A stretch of DNA of 64,000 nucleotides from CAVQJU01 sp963755195. Lineage in GTDB: Bacteria; Acidobacteriota; Vicinamibacteria; Vicinamibacterales; CAVVIG01. A program made the position numbers and the translations under genes. This document shows positions 1 through 8,743 of the stretch, in pieces. The stretch spans positions 124,001 through 188,000 of the forward strand of contig CAVWIZ010000006.1 in assembly GCA_963755195.1 (NCBI GenBank), given 5' to 3'. The notes beneath the pieces are model-generated. The model saw nothing but the letters and a program-made list of their open reading frames with translations, made no database searches and was not told the DNA's origin. How positions within the stretch are numbered: the first letter of the stretch is position 1; the number at the start of each line of letters is the position of its first letter.

Positions 1-1119
1 ATCGTCTACGCACTCGGAACCACGGTGCTCGCGGTGCCGTTCGACATGAAGAAGCTCCAGGTCACTGGTGGTCCCGTCCCGATCGTCGAAGGCGTCAGGC
101 GTGCGTCCGTCGCAGGGGGCGGTGGCGCAGACGCTCAGTTTGCGTTCGCGAACAACGGATCCATGGTCTACATCCCTGGAAGCCAGGCGACAACGACCGA
201 TCTGGCACTCGTGCTGGTCGATCGCTCCGGCACGCGCAAAGCCTTGAACATTCGGCCCGGACCGTACGCGTCGCCGCGGATTTCTCCTGACGGCAAGCGG
301 CTGGCGGTGGCGACCGACGACGGTAAGGATCAGATTATCTGGATCGCCGACTTGAATGACGCGGCACCGATCCGCAGGCTGACATTCGAGGGCGGTAACA
401 GGAGGCCACTGTGGACCCGTGACAGCCAGCGTGTGGCCTTCAGCTCGAACCGGGGAGGCGAGGAAGTGATTTTCTGGCAGCGTGTTGACGGCGGGGTTGC
501 CGACCGGCTCGCCAGGATCGAGCAAGGCTTCGCGACGCTGGAATCGTGGTCTCCCGACGGCAAGGTCCTGATCTTCACAAGCAGGCCGGGCGGATCAAGC
601 GCCGGTGTCTGGATGTTGGCCCTTGGCCCGAATCAAACACCCAAGCTCATTGTTGCGCCGCCAGCGAGCAATTCGAGCCTGTCGCCCGACGGCCGGTGGC
701 TTGCCTACAGCGCAGACGAGTCCGGCACAACCGAGGTGTACGTCCAGCCATTTCCGCCCACCGGCGAAAAGCATCAGGTGACGACGGGCGGTGCTAACAA
801 TCCCCTCTGGTCGCCAGATGGAAAGCGACTCTTCTTCTTGAAACCTGATGGTCCGGCGATCCAGGTTGGCACTACGCGGCAGATCATGGAGGTGGACGTT
901 CGGACCGACCAGCGTTTTGGGTTGGGGAAGATCAGGCCGTTGCCAATAGAGGGAATCGTCACGACCGGGCCGCGGCCCTATGACGTCACACCCGACGGCA
1001 AACAGTTTCTCGTGATGGTGCTCAAATCACAGGCCGAAGCCGAGAAGGCTCCAGCCGAGCAGATCAACATCACGCTCAACTGGTTCGAGGAGCTGAAGCA
1101 ACGTGTCCCGGTGAAGTGA
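1..1119 (+). CDS. PD40/TolB-like beta-propeller protein, 3' part (gene enters from the left edge)
   Basis: The frame is open from the first base and reads IVYALGTTVLAVPFD, so the true start lies outside the window; about 372 C-terminal residues are present. Repeated blades carry the SPDG signature (SPDGKRLAVAT, SPDGKVLIFTS, SPDGRWLAYSA, SPDGKRLFFLK) of PD40/TolB WD40-like propellers. In Acidobacteriota such propellers often form the C-terminal half of eukaryote-like Ser/Thr kinases, and the phrase 'LAVPFD' is common at that position. Whether a kinase domain precedes it cannot be seen. The propeller probably binds protein or glycan; no catalytic motif is visible. The DUF885 gene starts 30 bases downstream. 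Confidence 0.8.
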   Translation: MVYALGTTVLAVPFDMKKLQVTGGPVPIVEGVRRASVAGGGGADAQFAFANNGSMVYIPGSQATTTDLALVLVDRSGTRKALNIRPGPYASPRISPDGKRLAVATDDGKDQIIWIADLNDAAPIRRLTFEGGNRRPLWTRDSQRVAFSSNRGGEEVIFWQRVDGGVADRLARIEQGFATLESWSPDGKVLIFTSRPGGSSAGVWMLALGPNQTPKLIVAPPASNSSLSPDGRWLAYSADESGTTEVYVQPFPPTGEKHQVTTGGANNPLWSPDGKRLFFLKPDGPAIQVGTTRQIMEVDVRTDQRFGLGKIRPLPIEGIVTTGPRPYDVTPDGKQFLVMVLKSQAEAEKAPAEQINITLNWFEELKQRVPVK

Positions 1120-1148
1120 CAGCCACTTGGAATGGAAGGCAATCGCCC

Positions 1149-3641
1149 ATGAGAACTTTCACAGTCGCCGTCGTTGTTCTTGCCGTGCTCGGCGTGTCCG
1201 CGCAGGAGCGTCCACCGCGCACGGTGTCGGACTTCTTTCGCGATTTCACCGCCGAGTGGATTCGGGCCAACCCCAACCAGGCCGCCGCGACGCGCTACTT
1301 CTCCGGCGACGAGCAGGATCGGTTCGAGGAGCAGCTCACGCCGGAAACCCCGGAGTACCGCCACGGCCGCGTCCTGCTGGCGCAGAAGGGCCTCGCCGAG
1401 CTGGCCACGTTCGACCGCGCGCGCATGACCGACGTCGAGCGCGTGTCGGCCGAGCTCATGCAGTGGCAGCTCGCCACGCTCGTCGAGGGCGAGAAGTACA
1501 GCGACTATTTCTTTCCGCTCGAACAGTTCGGCGGCGCCAACGTCAACCTCCCGAATATCCTCGTCGTCAACCACCCGCTGAACACGGAGAAGGACGCCGT
1601 CCACTACATCGCGCGGCTCGGCCTGGTGAGCACGCGGATGGACGAGGCGATCGCGGAAGCGCGCGGGCTGGTGGCGAAGAACATGATTCCGCCCCGCTTC
1701 ATCGTCCGCGCGACCATCGCGCAGATGCAGCAGTTCATCGCGACGCCGCCCGCGAAGAATCCGTTCGTGACGGCCTTCGATCAGCGCGTGGCCGCCGCGA
1801 AGGCCGTGTCCGACGCGCGCCGCGAGGAGCTGCGGGCCCAGGCGGAGAAGATCGTCGCCGCGCAGGTGTATCCCGCGTGGAAGCGCGGCATCGCGCTCCT
1901 GCAGCCGCTCGTCTCGAAAGCGACCGACGACGCGGGGCTCTGGAGATTCAAGGGCGGCGCTGACGCATACGCCTATACGCTGCGGCGGTTTACGACGACG
2001 AGCCTCACGGCCGATCAGATTCACGAAATCGGCTTGCAGCGGGTCGCGGCGCTCGAGAAGCAGATGGACGACGTGTTCAGGCAGGTCGGCAGGACCCAAG
2101 GGTCGATCAAGGAGCGCATCGAGGCGCTGAAGAAGAGCGAGGCGTATCCGCTGACGGAAGACGGCCGCACGAAGATCATGGCGGACGCCGATCAGATTCT
2201 GCGCGACGCGGAAAAGCGGGCGGCCCTGCAGTTCGACCGGATGCCGAAAGCACCGGTCGTCGTGCGTCCGTTTCCGCGCTTCCGCGAGTCGAACGCCGCC
2301 GCGAACTATTCGGCGCCCGCGCCTGACGGATCGCGTCCCGCCACGGTCCAGATTCCACTGCGTCCCGAGCGCATGACGAAGTTCAATCTTCGTACGCTCA
2401 TGTATCACGAGGGCGTGCCCGGCCATCATTTCCAGATCGCGCTCGAGCTGGAGAACAGGGCCCAGCCGCGCTTTCGCGGCATTCGCGCGTTTGGCGGCGT
2501 CTCCGCGCTGAGCGAAGGATGGGGACTCTACGCCGAGCGGCTTGCCGCCGAATCGGATTGGTATAAGGACGATCCCATCGGCCTGCTCGGCCAGCTCGAC
2601 AGCGAATTGTTTCGTGCGCGGCGGCTCGTCGTCGACACGGGTATTCATGCCAAGCACTGGACGCGTCAGCAGGCCATCGACTACGGCATCGAAGCGAGCG
2701 AAGTCGAGCGCTACGTCGTCAATCCGGGGCAGGCGTGCTCGTACATGATTGGCGAGCTGAAGATCCTGGAGCTGCGCGACAAGGCCAGGAAGGCGCTCGG
2801 CGACAAGTTCAACATTCGCGAGTTCCACAACGTCGTGCTCGGCAGCGGCACGGTGCCGCTCGAGGTGCTCGAACGCCAGGTGGACACGTATCTGCGGGCG
2901 GCGAGCGTGGCGGCGTCGCTGCCGAAAGGCGAGAGCGTCGTGCCCGTCTATCACGAGCCGCATCATCGGATGGTCTTCGCCGCCGGGACGACGAAGATTC
3001 TCGACGGTCAGGTGCCGCCTGGAGACACGTCGTGGTACCACGTGCACGCCGAGCCGATTCTGTACATCACGCTGAGTACGTCGCAGCAGCGGACGCAGGT
3101 GCTGGGGCAGGAGGCGGGCGCGGGACGCGGCGGCGCGCCTGGCGCCGGCCGTGGGAACGCGCCGGGGGGCGCCGGCCGCGGTAATGCGGCGCCGAACGCC
3201 GCGCCGGTGGCGCCCGGCCCGGCGGTGCGCCTGACGAGCACGACCAGCTATTACGATCAGCCGGTGACGCATCGCATCACCAATATCGGCGAGCGCCTGT
3301 TTCGATTCATTGTCGTGACCAACGCGTCGGCGGGTGACGACAGCGCGACGGCGCCGGCAACGGGCGCCGGTTTTCCCGGCAAACCCGAGCTGGCGAACCG
3401 CTGGTTCCGCGCGTATCGGGTGTCCCTCGCGCCGGGCCAGGCCACCGAGCCGCATCGTCATTCCACGGAGGCCGTGATCGTCCAGACATCGGACGGCCGC
3501 GGGCTGGCCGCCGGGCCCATGACGTTCGAGCTCGGCGAACAAGGCCGGTGGGCGTGGTTCGACAGCGGCAAGGTGCACGAAATCCGCAACGTGGGCGACG
3601 TCCCGTTGGAATTCGTTGAAGTGGAAGTGCGGCATCCGTAG
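1149..3641 (+). CDS. DUF885-family (putative metallopeptidase-like) exported protein with C-terminal cupin domain
   Basis: An 830-residue protein. The ATG at 1149 was chosen because a clean signal peptide follows (MRTFTVAVVVLAVLGVSA, then QE); an upstream GTG adds only low-value residues. Residues about 25-590 match the DUF885 pattern: long helices and a YHEGVPGHHF motif near residues 418-427, which resembles a zinc-peptidase HExxH-like site. A Gly/Ala/Pro/Arg-rich linker (about 655-695) leads to a second part with cupin-like His motifs (YHVHAEP, EPHRHSTEAV, GKVHEIRN). The DUF885 plus cupin arrangement is inferred from these motifs; the substrate is unknown. The GNAT gene begins 8 bases after the stop, suggesting co-transcription. 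Confidence 0.8.
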   Translation: MRTFTVAVVVLAVLGVSAQERPPRTVSDFFRDFTAEWIRANPNQAAATRYFSGDEQDRFEEQLTPETPEYRHGRVLLAQKGLAELATFDRARMTDVERVSAELMQWQLATLVEGEKYSDYFFPLEQFGGANVNLPNILVVNHPLNTEKDAVHYIARLGLVSTRMDEAIAEARGLVAKNMIPPRFIVRATIAQMQQFIATPPAKNPFVTAFDQRVAAAKAVSDARREELRAQAEKIVAAQVYPAWKRGIALLQPLVSKATDDAGLWRFKGGADAYAYTLRRFTTTSLTADQIHEIGLQRVAALEKQMDDVFRQVGRTQGSIKERIEALKKSEAYPLTEDGRTKIMADADQILRDAEKRAALQFDRMPKAPVVVRPFPRFRESNAAANYSAPAPDGSRPATVQIPLRPERMTKFNLRTLMYHEGVPGHHFQIALELENRAQPRFRGIRAFGGVSALSEGWGLYAERLAAESDWYKDDPIGLLGQLDSELFRARRLVVDTGIHAKHWTRQQAIDYGIEASEVERYVVNPGQACSYMIGELKILELRDKARKALGDKFNIREFHNVVLGSGTVPLEVLERQVDTYLRAASVAASLPKGESVVPVYHEPHHRMVFAAGTTKILDGQVPPGDTSWYHVHAEPILYITLSTSQQRTQVLGQEAGAGRGGAPGAGRGNAPGGAGRGNAAPNAAPVAPGPAVRLTSTTSYYDQPVTHRITNIGERLFRFIVVTNASAGDDSATAPATGAGFPGKPELANRWFRAYRVSLAPGQATEPHRHSTEAVIVQTSDGRGLAAGPMTFELGEQGRWAWFDSGKVHEIRNVGDVPLEFVEVEVRHP

Positions 3642-3649
3642 AGGGGACG

Positions 3650-4153
3650 ATGACGTTTCGCATCGAGCGCGCGACGGAAAAAGATCTCGCCGTCGTCTTG
3701 AGGCTGATCAAAGAGCTGGCGGAGTACGAGAAGCTCGCGGACAAGGTGGTGGCGAACGAGGCGACGCTTCGCGAGTCGCTGTTCGGCGCGAGGCGGGCGG
3801 CGGAAGTGCTACTGGGGTACGCGGGCAATGAACCGGCAGGCTTCGCGGTCTTCTTTCAGACGTTTTCCACGTTCCTGGGCGTGCCGGGGATGTACCTGGA
3901 AGATCTCTTCGTCGTGCCGGCCTGGCGCCGCCACGGTCTGGGCCGGCGCCTGCTCGTCGAGTTGGCGAAGATCGCGGCCGCGCGCGGCTACGGGCGCGTG
4001 GAATGGTCGGTGCTCGACTGGAACGACCTGGCCATCGGCTTTTACAAATCCATCGGCGCCCGGCCGATGGACGAATGGACGGTGTTCAGGCTGACGGGCG
4101 CGTCCATCCGCGAGCTGGCCGACGCGTCAGTCGTGTCACGAACGGCGCCCTGA
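3650..4153 (+). CDS. GNAT-family N-acetyltransferase (diamine/spermidine acetyltransferase-like)
   Basis: 167 residues, the usual size for a single GNAT domain. Motif A, the acetyl-CoA pyrophosphate loop, is visible as LEDLFVVPAWRRHGLGRRLL (residues about 83-102), followed by the typical C-terminal NDLAIGFYKSIGARPMDEW segment of the SSAT-like branch. The substrate is probably an amine such as a polyamine or amino acid, inferred from family resemblance only. It lies 8 bases behind the DUF885 gene and converges on the peroxiredoxin gene with an 11-base gap. Confidence 0.85.
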   Translation: MTFRIERATEKDLAVVLRLIKELAEYEKLADKVVANEATLRESLFGARRAAEVLLGYAGNEPAGFAVFFQTFSTFLGVPGMYLEDLFVVPAWRRHGLGRRLLVELAKIAAARGYGRVEWSVLDWNDLAIGFYKSIGARPMDEWTVFRLTGASIRELADASVVSRTAP

Positions 4154-4164
4154 ACGCAACATAC

Positions 4165-4632
4165 CTACAGAGAATTCACGGCGGCCAGCACCTCTTCGGC
4201 GTGGCCGTCCACCTTGACGTTGTCCCACCGCTTTGCCACCTTGCCGTCGGCGCCAATGACGTACGTCGTGCGGACGATGCCCATGAACTCGCGGCCGTAC
4301 AGCGACTTTTTCTGCCAGACCCCGTACTTTTCGGCGACGGCGTGGTCGGCATCCGCGAGCAGCGGAAACGTCAGGTCGAACTTGTCGGCGAACTTCTTCT
4401 TGCTGGCTTCGTCGAGGATGCTGACGCCGAAGACCACGGCCCGGCTTTTCTTGAACTTCGGCAGGTTGTCGCGAAACGCGCAGGATTCCTTCGTGCAGCC
4501 CGGCGTGTCGTCCTTCGGGTAGAAATACAGGACCAGCGGGTGGCCCGCGTGGTCGGCGAGGCGGTGGGTCTTGCCGTCCTGATCGTTGAGGCTGAACGCC
4601 GGCGCTTTCTTTCCTTCGTCGATGAGCGGCAT
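4165..4632 (-). CDS. bcp: Thioredoxin-dependent thiol peroxidase (peroxiredoxin, BCP/PrxQ type)
   Basis: 155 residues, standard for BCP/PrxQ. It contains the FYPKDDTPGCTKESCAFRD signature, with the peroxidatic Cys in PGCT and the resolving Cys five residues later, as in atypical two-Cys PrxQ enzymes. It reduces hydroperoxides in the cytoplasm using thioredoxin. An AGGAG ribosome-binding site precedes the ATG at 4632. It is transcribed alone, convergent with the GNAT gene and divergent from the VWA gene. Confidence 0.95.
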   Translation of the reverse strand: MPLIDEGKKAPAFSLNDQDGKTHRLADHAGHPLVLYFYPKDDTPGCTKESCAFRDNLPKFKKSRAVVFGVSILDEASKKKFADKFDLTFPLLADADHAVAEKYGVWQKKSLYGREFMGIVRTTYVIGADGKVAKRWDNVKVDGHAEEVLAAVNSL

Positions 4633-4727
4633 CGGGGCTCCTTCTGAGCTTGACGATCTGGATTATGGCTCAATCGACGGAGTAATCTGGGGATGGTGCC
4701 GGCCGAGCCTTCGAGAAAGGTGTCCTG

Positions 4728-5720
4728 ATGCGTGCCCCCGTAGCGACGTTAGCGACGCTCGTCGTGGTGGTTTTCGCTGCGGCTCTCCTGGCTCGACAAG
4801 AGCCGACGTTCAAGGCCGTCAACAAGACTGTCGCCGTCTATGCGACGGTGACCGGCGCGGACGGCCGGTTCGTTCCCGACCTCGCGCGCGACGCCTTTTC
4901 GATTTTCGACAACGGCCGGCGCCAGGACCTGTCGCTCTTTGCCAGCGACACGCAACCGATCACGGTCGTGATGATGCTCGATCGCAGCGGGAGCATGCGC
5001 GCCAACTTCACGCTCGTGGAACAGGCGGCCGAGCGGTTCGTGGCGGTCATGCAGCCCGGCGACAAGGCGCGCATCGGGAGCTTCTCGAACGGCATCCAGG
5101 TCGACCCTCGTGACTTCACCTCGGACCATGGCGAGTTGCTCGCGGTCCTGCGGACCGAGTTGCAGCCGGAAGGCCCGACACCGCTCTGGAACGCCGTGAA
5201 CGTCGGGATTACGGCTCTGCTGCACCAACAGGGCCGGCGCGTCGTGCTCGTGTTCACCGACGGCATGGACAACCCGGCGAACCTCCGCGCCAACAATCTC
5301 TCGCTGAAAGACGTGATGAGGCGCGCGGAGGAAGAAGACGTGATGGTGTACGCCATTGGCCTGGCCGGATCGCCGCCGTCCTATGGGCGCGGCGGCTTCG
5401 GGCCCCTCGGCCCTGGCGGATCGAGCCGCGGCGGATTCGGCGGCGGCCGTCCGGCGGCGGCCGACAAGCCCGATGAAGGTCTGGCCAAGATCGCGCTGGC
5501 CACCGGCGGCGGCTACTTCGAGCTCACCTCCACCAGCGACCTGGCGGCGACGTTTTCGCGTGTGGCCGACGAGCTGCATCGCCAATATGCGCTCGGCTTC
5601 ACCCCCGACAAGCTCGATGGCAAGATGCACACGCTCGACGTGCGTGTCGCCGGCGAGGGCATGACGGCGCGCGCGCGCAAGAGCTACCTGGCCCGGGCTG
5701 CCGCCGGGCCGCCGAGCTGA
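4728..5720 (+). CDS. VWFA-related domain protein (Acidobacteria type), exported or membrane anchored
   Basis: 330 residues beginning with a hydrophobic N-terminal helix (VATLATLVVVVFAAALLA), a signal peptide or anchor. A von Willebrand A domain follows with a complete MIDAS motif MLDRSGSM (residues about 83-90) and the conserved VFTDGMDN block. A Gly/Arg-rich low-complexity loop (about 220-245) interrupts the domain. Such VWFA-related proteins are greatly expanded in Acidobacteriota and are thought to bind metal-dependent protein partners outside the cytoplasm. The partner is unknown. Confidence 0.85.
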   Translation: MRAPVATLATLVVVVFAAALLARQEPTFKAVNKTVAVYATVTGADGRFVPDLARDAFSIFDNGRRQDLSLFASDTQPITVVMMLDRSGSMRANFTLVEQAAERFVAVMQPGDKARIGSFSNGIQVDPRDFTSDHGELLAVLRTELQPEGPTPLWNAVNVGITALLHQQGRRVVLVFTDGMDNPANLRANNLSLKDVMRRAEEEDVMVYAIGLAGSPPSYGRGGFGPLGPGGSSRGGFGGGRPAAADKPDEGLAKIALATGGGYFELTSTSDLAATFSRVADELHRQYALGFTPDKLDGKMHTLDVRVAGEGMTARARKSYLARAAAGPPS

Positions 5721-5882
5721 GGCTCGACCGTCGCGACGCACCGGACGCCCCATACCATGATTTCCCTCTGGCGCAGGCGGGAACACGAGGAATCGGCCTC
5801 GATGCAAATACTCGAAAAAGTGTGAATGCTTTCGTGTTACGCTCCGCCGACGCCTCTCAGAGCGTCCTCAAAGGAGTTTGCT

Positions 5883-6164
5883 GTGGCGAAAAAGGCGAAG
5901 AAGAAGTCAGCTCGGAAACCGAACGCCGCGTTCATGAAGCCCGTCACGCCGGATGCCGCGCTGTCCGAAGTGATTGGCGCGAAGGCCGTGCCGCGGACCG
6001 AAGTGACCAAGAAGCTGTGGGCGTACATCAAGAAGCACGGGCTTCAGGACAAGAAGAACCGCCGCATGATCAATGCGGACGCGACACTCAAGCCGGTGTT
6101 CGGCGGCAAGGCGACCGTCAACATGTTTGAGATGACGAAGCTTGTCAGCAAGCACATGAAGTAG
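5883..6164 (+). CDS. SWIB/MDM2-domain protein
   Basis: 93 residues from GTG at 5883, chosen because AAGGAG (5871-5876) sits 6 bases upstream; the open frame extends further up but without a ribosome-binding site. The N-terminus is Lys/Ala-rich (AKKAKKKSARK). It is followed by one SWIB domain with the signature blocks EVTKKLWAYIKKHGLQDKKN and INADATLKPVFGGK. Bacterial SWIB proteins of this size also occur in Chlamydia and are thought to be DNA-associated; no specific role is established here. Confidence 0.9.
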   Translation: MAKKAKKKSARKPNAAFMKPVTPDAALSEVIGAKAVPRTEVTKKLWAYIKKHGLQDKKNRRMINADATLKPVFGGKATVNMFEMTKLVSKHMK

Positions 6165-6200
6165 CCCGCGGTCGGCGGAACCCCTCGGCAGAGGTAGGTC

Positions 6201-8651
6201 ATGAGTTCGCGTCGTTTTCTTCCGGCGCTCCTGCTGCTGTTTGTCGGCAGCGGGTGCGCGGCGCTCATCTACGAGATCGTCTGGTTCCAGTTACTCCAAC
6301 TGGTGATCGGTTCGTCGGCGATTTCATTGGGAGTGCTTCTGGGCACGTTCATGGGGGGAATGTGCCTGGGCAGCTTCGCGCTGTCGTCCGTCGTGTCGGC
6401 GCGGCAGCATCCGTTGCGCGTCTACGCCTACCTCGAGTTGGGCATCGGGCTCATCGGCCTGATCGTCCTCGTGGGGATGCCCCTCATCAGCGGCGTCTAC
6501 ACCTCCTGGGCCGGATCGGGTGTCGCCGGACTGCTGTTTCGCGGCGTCATCGCCAGCATCTGTCTGCTGCCGCCGACGCTGCTGATGGGCGCGACGCTGC
6601 CGGCCATTTCGCGGTGGGTCGAAGCGACGCCGGAAGGCGTCTCGTGGCTGGGCTTCTTCTACGGCGGCAACATCGCCGGCGCGGTCGTCGGCAGCGTGCT
6701 GACGGGCTTCTACCTCCTCCGCGTGTTCGACAGTTCGGTGGCGACCTACATCGCCGTCTCGATCAACGTCATCGTGGCGATCGCCGGTCTGGTGATTGCC
6801 AGGGCGACACCCTACACGGCGGTTGAGTCCGCGCCGACGGCCGTCACGCGCGCCGCCGGCTCGGCCAGCGTGTACGTGGTGATCGCCCTGTCGGGGATGA
6901 CCGCCCTGGCCGCCGAAGTCATCTGGACGCGTTTGCTCTCGCTGCTCTTCGGCGCGACGACCTACACCTTCTCGCTGATTCTGGCGGTGTTTCTGTTCGG
7001 CCTCGGCATCGGCAGCAGCGTGGGATCGACGCTGGCATCGCGGCTCGCCCGGCCGCGGCTCGCGCTCGGATGGTGCCAGATGCTGCTGTGCGTCTGCATG
7101 GGATGGGCGGCCTACGTGATCGCCCAGTCGCTGCCGTACTGGCCGATCAACCCGTCGGCGGCCGCCAATCCCTGGATCAACCTGCAGATTGATGTCGTGC
7201 GGTCGATGTTTGCCGTGTTGCCGGCAGCCGTGCTGTGGGGCGCGAGTTTTCCGCTGGCGCTCGCCGCGGTCGCCACGCGCGGACAAGACCCGGCGCGCCT
7301 CGTCGGGGGCGTGTACGCCGCCAATACGGTTGGCGCAATCGTCGGCTCGCTCAGCGCGAGCATGGTGCTCGTCGCGTGGATTGGCAGCCAGCACGCGCAG
7401 CAGGTGTTGATGGTCATTGCCGCGATTGCCGGCTCGATCATCCTGCTCGAGCCCCTGGCGAGCGACAAGACCGACCGGGCAGACGCGGTAGACGGGGCCG
7501 GCAGGCCCGGCAAGTCGTGGTGGCCGACCGCGTGGGCCTGCGTGGCCATCATCCTCGTGGCGCTGGTTGTTCGGAGCGTCCAGGCCGTGCCGGCGGTGCT
7601 GGTCGCGTACGGGCGATACGCGTCCATGCGCGTCAACGATACGGCCCAGTACCTGTACGTCGGCGAGGGGATGACGGCCTCGGTGGCCGTGTCGCGCCTC
7701 TCGGACGGCGTCCTCAATTACCACAACGCCGGCAAGGTACAGGCCTCGAGCGAGCCGCAGGACATGCGGCTGCAGCGGATGCTCGGCCACTTGACGACGC
7801 TCATTCCGCCAAAGGCGCGACGTGTGCTGGTCATCGGCTTCGGCGCCGGCGTGACGGCCGGCGCGGTGTCGATCGATCCGGTGGTCGAGCGCGAGACGAT
7901 TGCCGAAATCGAGCCGCTGGTCCCACGCGTCGTCTCCACGTATTTCGGCGCCCCGAATTTCGATGTCGCCAAGAACCCGAAGGTCGAAATCCGCATCGAC
8001 GATGCGCGGCACTACATGCTGACGTCGAAGGAAAAGTTCGACGCGGTCACCTCCGATCCGCTCGACCCGTGGGTCAAGGGCGCCGCCATGCTCTATACGC
8101 GGGAGTTTTTCGAGTCCGTCAAGCAGCACCTCAACCCGGGTGGCGCCGTCACGCTGTTCGTGCAGCTGTACGAAAGCAACACGGCCGCCGTCAAGAGCGA
8201 GATCGGCACGTTTTTCGAGGCGTTCCCGAACGGCGTCGTGTGGGGCAATACGAACAACGGCCAGGGCTACGACCTCGTGCTTCTTGGTCAGGTGGAGCCG
8301 ATTCACATCAACGTGGACGAAATCCAGGCGCGGCTGAAGCAACCGCAGTACGAGAAGGTGGCCGCCTCGCTGCGCGACATCGGCTTCTACACGGCCGTCG
8401 ATCTGTTTTCGAGCTACGCGGGGCGGGCCTCCGACCTGCGCGAGTGGCTCAAGGACGCGTCGATCAATCGCGACCGCAATCTGCGCCTGCAGTATCTGGC
8501 CGGTCTCGGCCTCAACCTCTACGAGAGCGGCCCGATCTACTCCGAGATCCTCAGATACCGCAAGTTTCCGGAGGGCCTGTTCGTCGGTTCGCCGCAGACG
8601 ATCGAATCCCTGCGCTCCGGAATCCAGCGCGGGCTCGACTTTCGGGAGTGA
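6201..8651 (+). CDS. Fused MFS-like membrane protein / spermidine synthase-like methyltransferase-fold protein
   Basis: 816 residues. Residues 1 to about 465 form a polytopic membrane domain with around a dozen hydrophobic helices. The C-terminal part (about 475-740) resembles spermidine synthase, with a nucleotide-binding loop VIGFGAGVTAGAV near residue 545 and DDARHYM near residue 600. This fusion class is common in environmental bacteria and is usually annotated as fused MFS/spermidine synthase; true aminopropyltransferase activity is not established. The stop is followed at once by the GGTTCACG hairpin repeat. Confidence 0.85.
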   Translation: MSSRRFLPALLLLFVGSGCAALIYEIVWFQLLQLVIGSSAISLGVLLGTFMGGMCLGSFALSSVVSARQHPLRVYAYLELGIGLIGLIVLVGMPLISGVYTSWAGSGVAGLLFRGVIASICLLPPTLLMGATLPAISRWVEATPEGVSWLGFFYGGNIAGAVVGSVLTGFYLLRVFDSSVATYIAVSINVIVAIAGLVIARATPYTAVESAPTAVTRAAGSASVYVVIALSGMTALAAEVIWTRLLSLLFGATTYTFSLILAVFLFGLGIGSSVGSTLASRLARPRLALGWCQMLLCVCMGWAAYVIAQSLPYWPINPSAAANPWINLQIDVVRSMFAVLPAAVLWGASFPLALAAVATRGQDPARLVGGVYAANTVGAIVGSLSASMVLVAWIGSQHAQQVLMVIAAIAGSIILLEPLASDKTDRADAVDGAGRPGKSWWPTAWACVAIILVALVVRSVQAVPAVLVAYGRYASMRVNDTAQYLYVGEGMTASVAVSRLSDGVLNYHNAGKVQASSEPQDMRLQRMLGHLTTLIPPKARRVLVIGFGAGVTAGAVSIDPVVERETIAEIEPLVPRVVSTYFGAPNFDVAKNPKVEIRIDDARHYMLTSKEKFDAVTSDPLDPWVKGAAMLYTREFFESVKQHLNPGGAVTLFVQLYESNTAAVKSEIGTFFEAFPNGVVWGNTNNGQGYDLVLLGQVEPIHINVDEIQARLKQPQYEKVAASLRDIGFYTAVDLFSSYAGRASDLREWLKDASINRDRNLRLQYLAGLGLNLYESGPIYSEILRYRKFPEGLFVGSPQTIESLRSGIQRGLDFRE

Positions 8652-8652
8652 G

Positions 8653-8743
8653 CAGGTTCACGGTTCAGGGTTCACGGTTCACGGTTCTGAATCCCGAGCT
8701 GGCGAACCTTGAACCGTGAACCTTGAACCGTGAACCTTGAACC
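8653..8743. repeat. Palindromic word repeat, family A (GGTTCACG / CGTGAACC)
   Basis: Four to five near-copies of the 8-base word GGTTCACG (8655-8688) are followed, after a short GC-rich turn, by their reverse complements (8704-8743). The two arms can pair along most of their length as a hairpin. The right arm overlaps the start of the M20 peptidase frame. A single forward arm of the same family lies at 10092-10125. Confidence 0.9.

Noticed and set aside
978..3635. 885-residue open frame on the - strand opposite the DUF885 gene
   Set aside because: Arg/His/Leu-rich composition with no family signature; a typical antisense shadow of a high-GC gene. The same holds for long - strand frames at 6324-8342, 9915-11522, 54557-57124 and 59256-60497.
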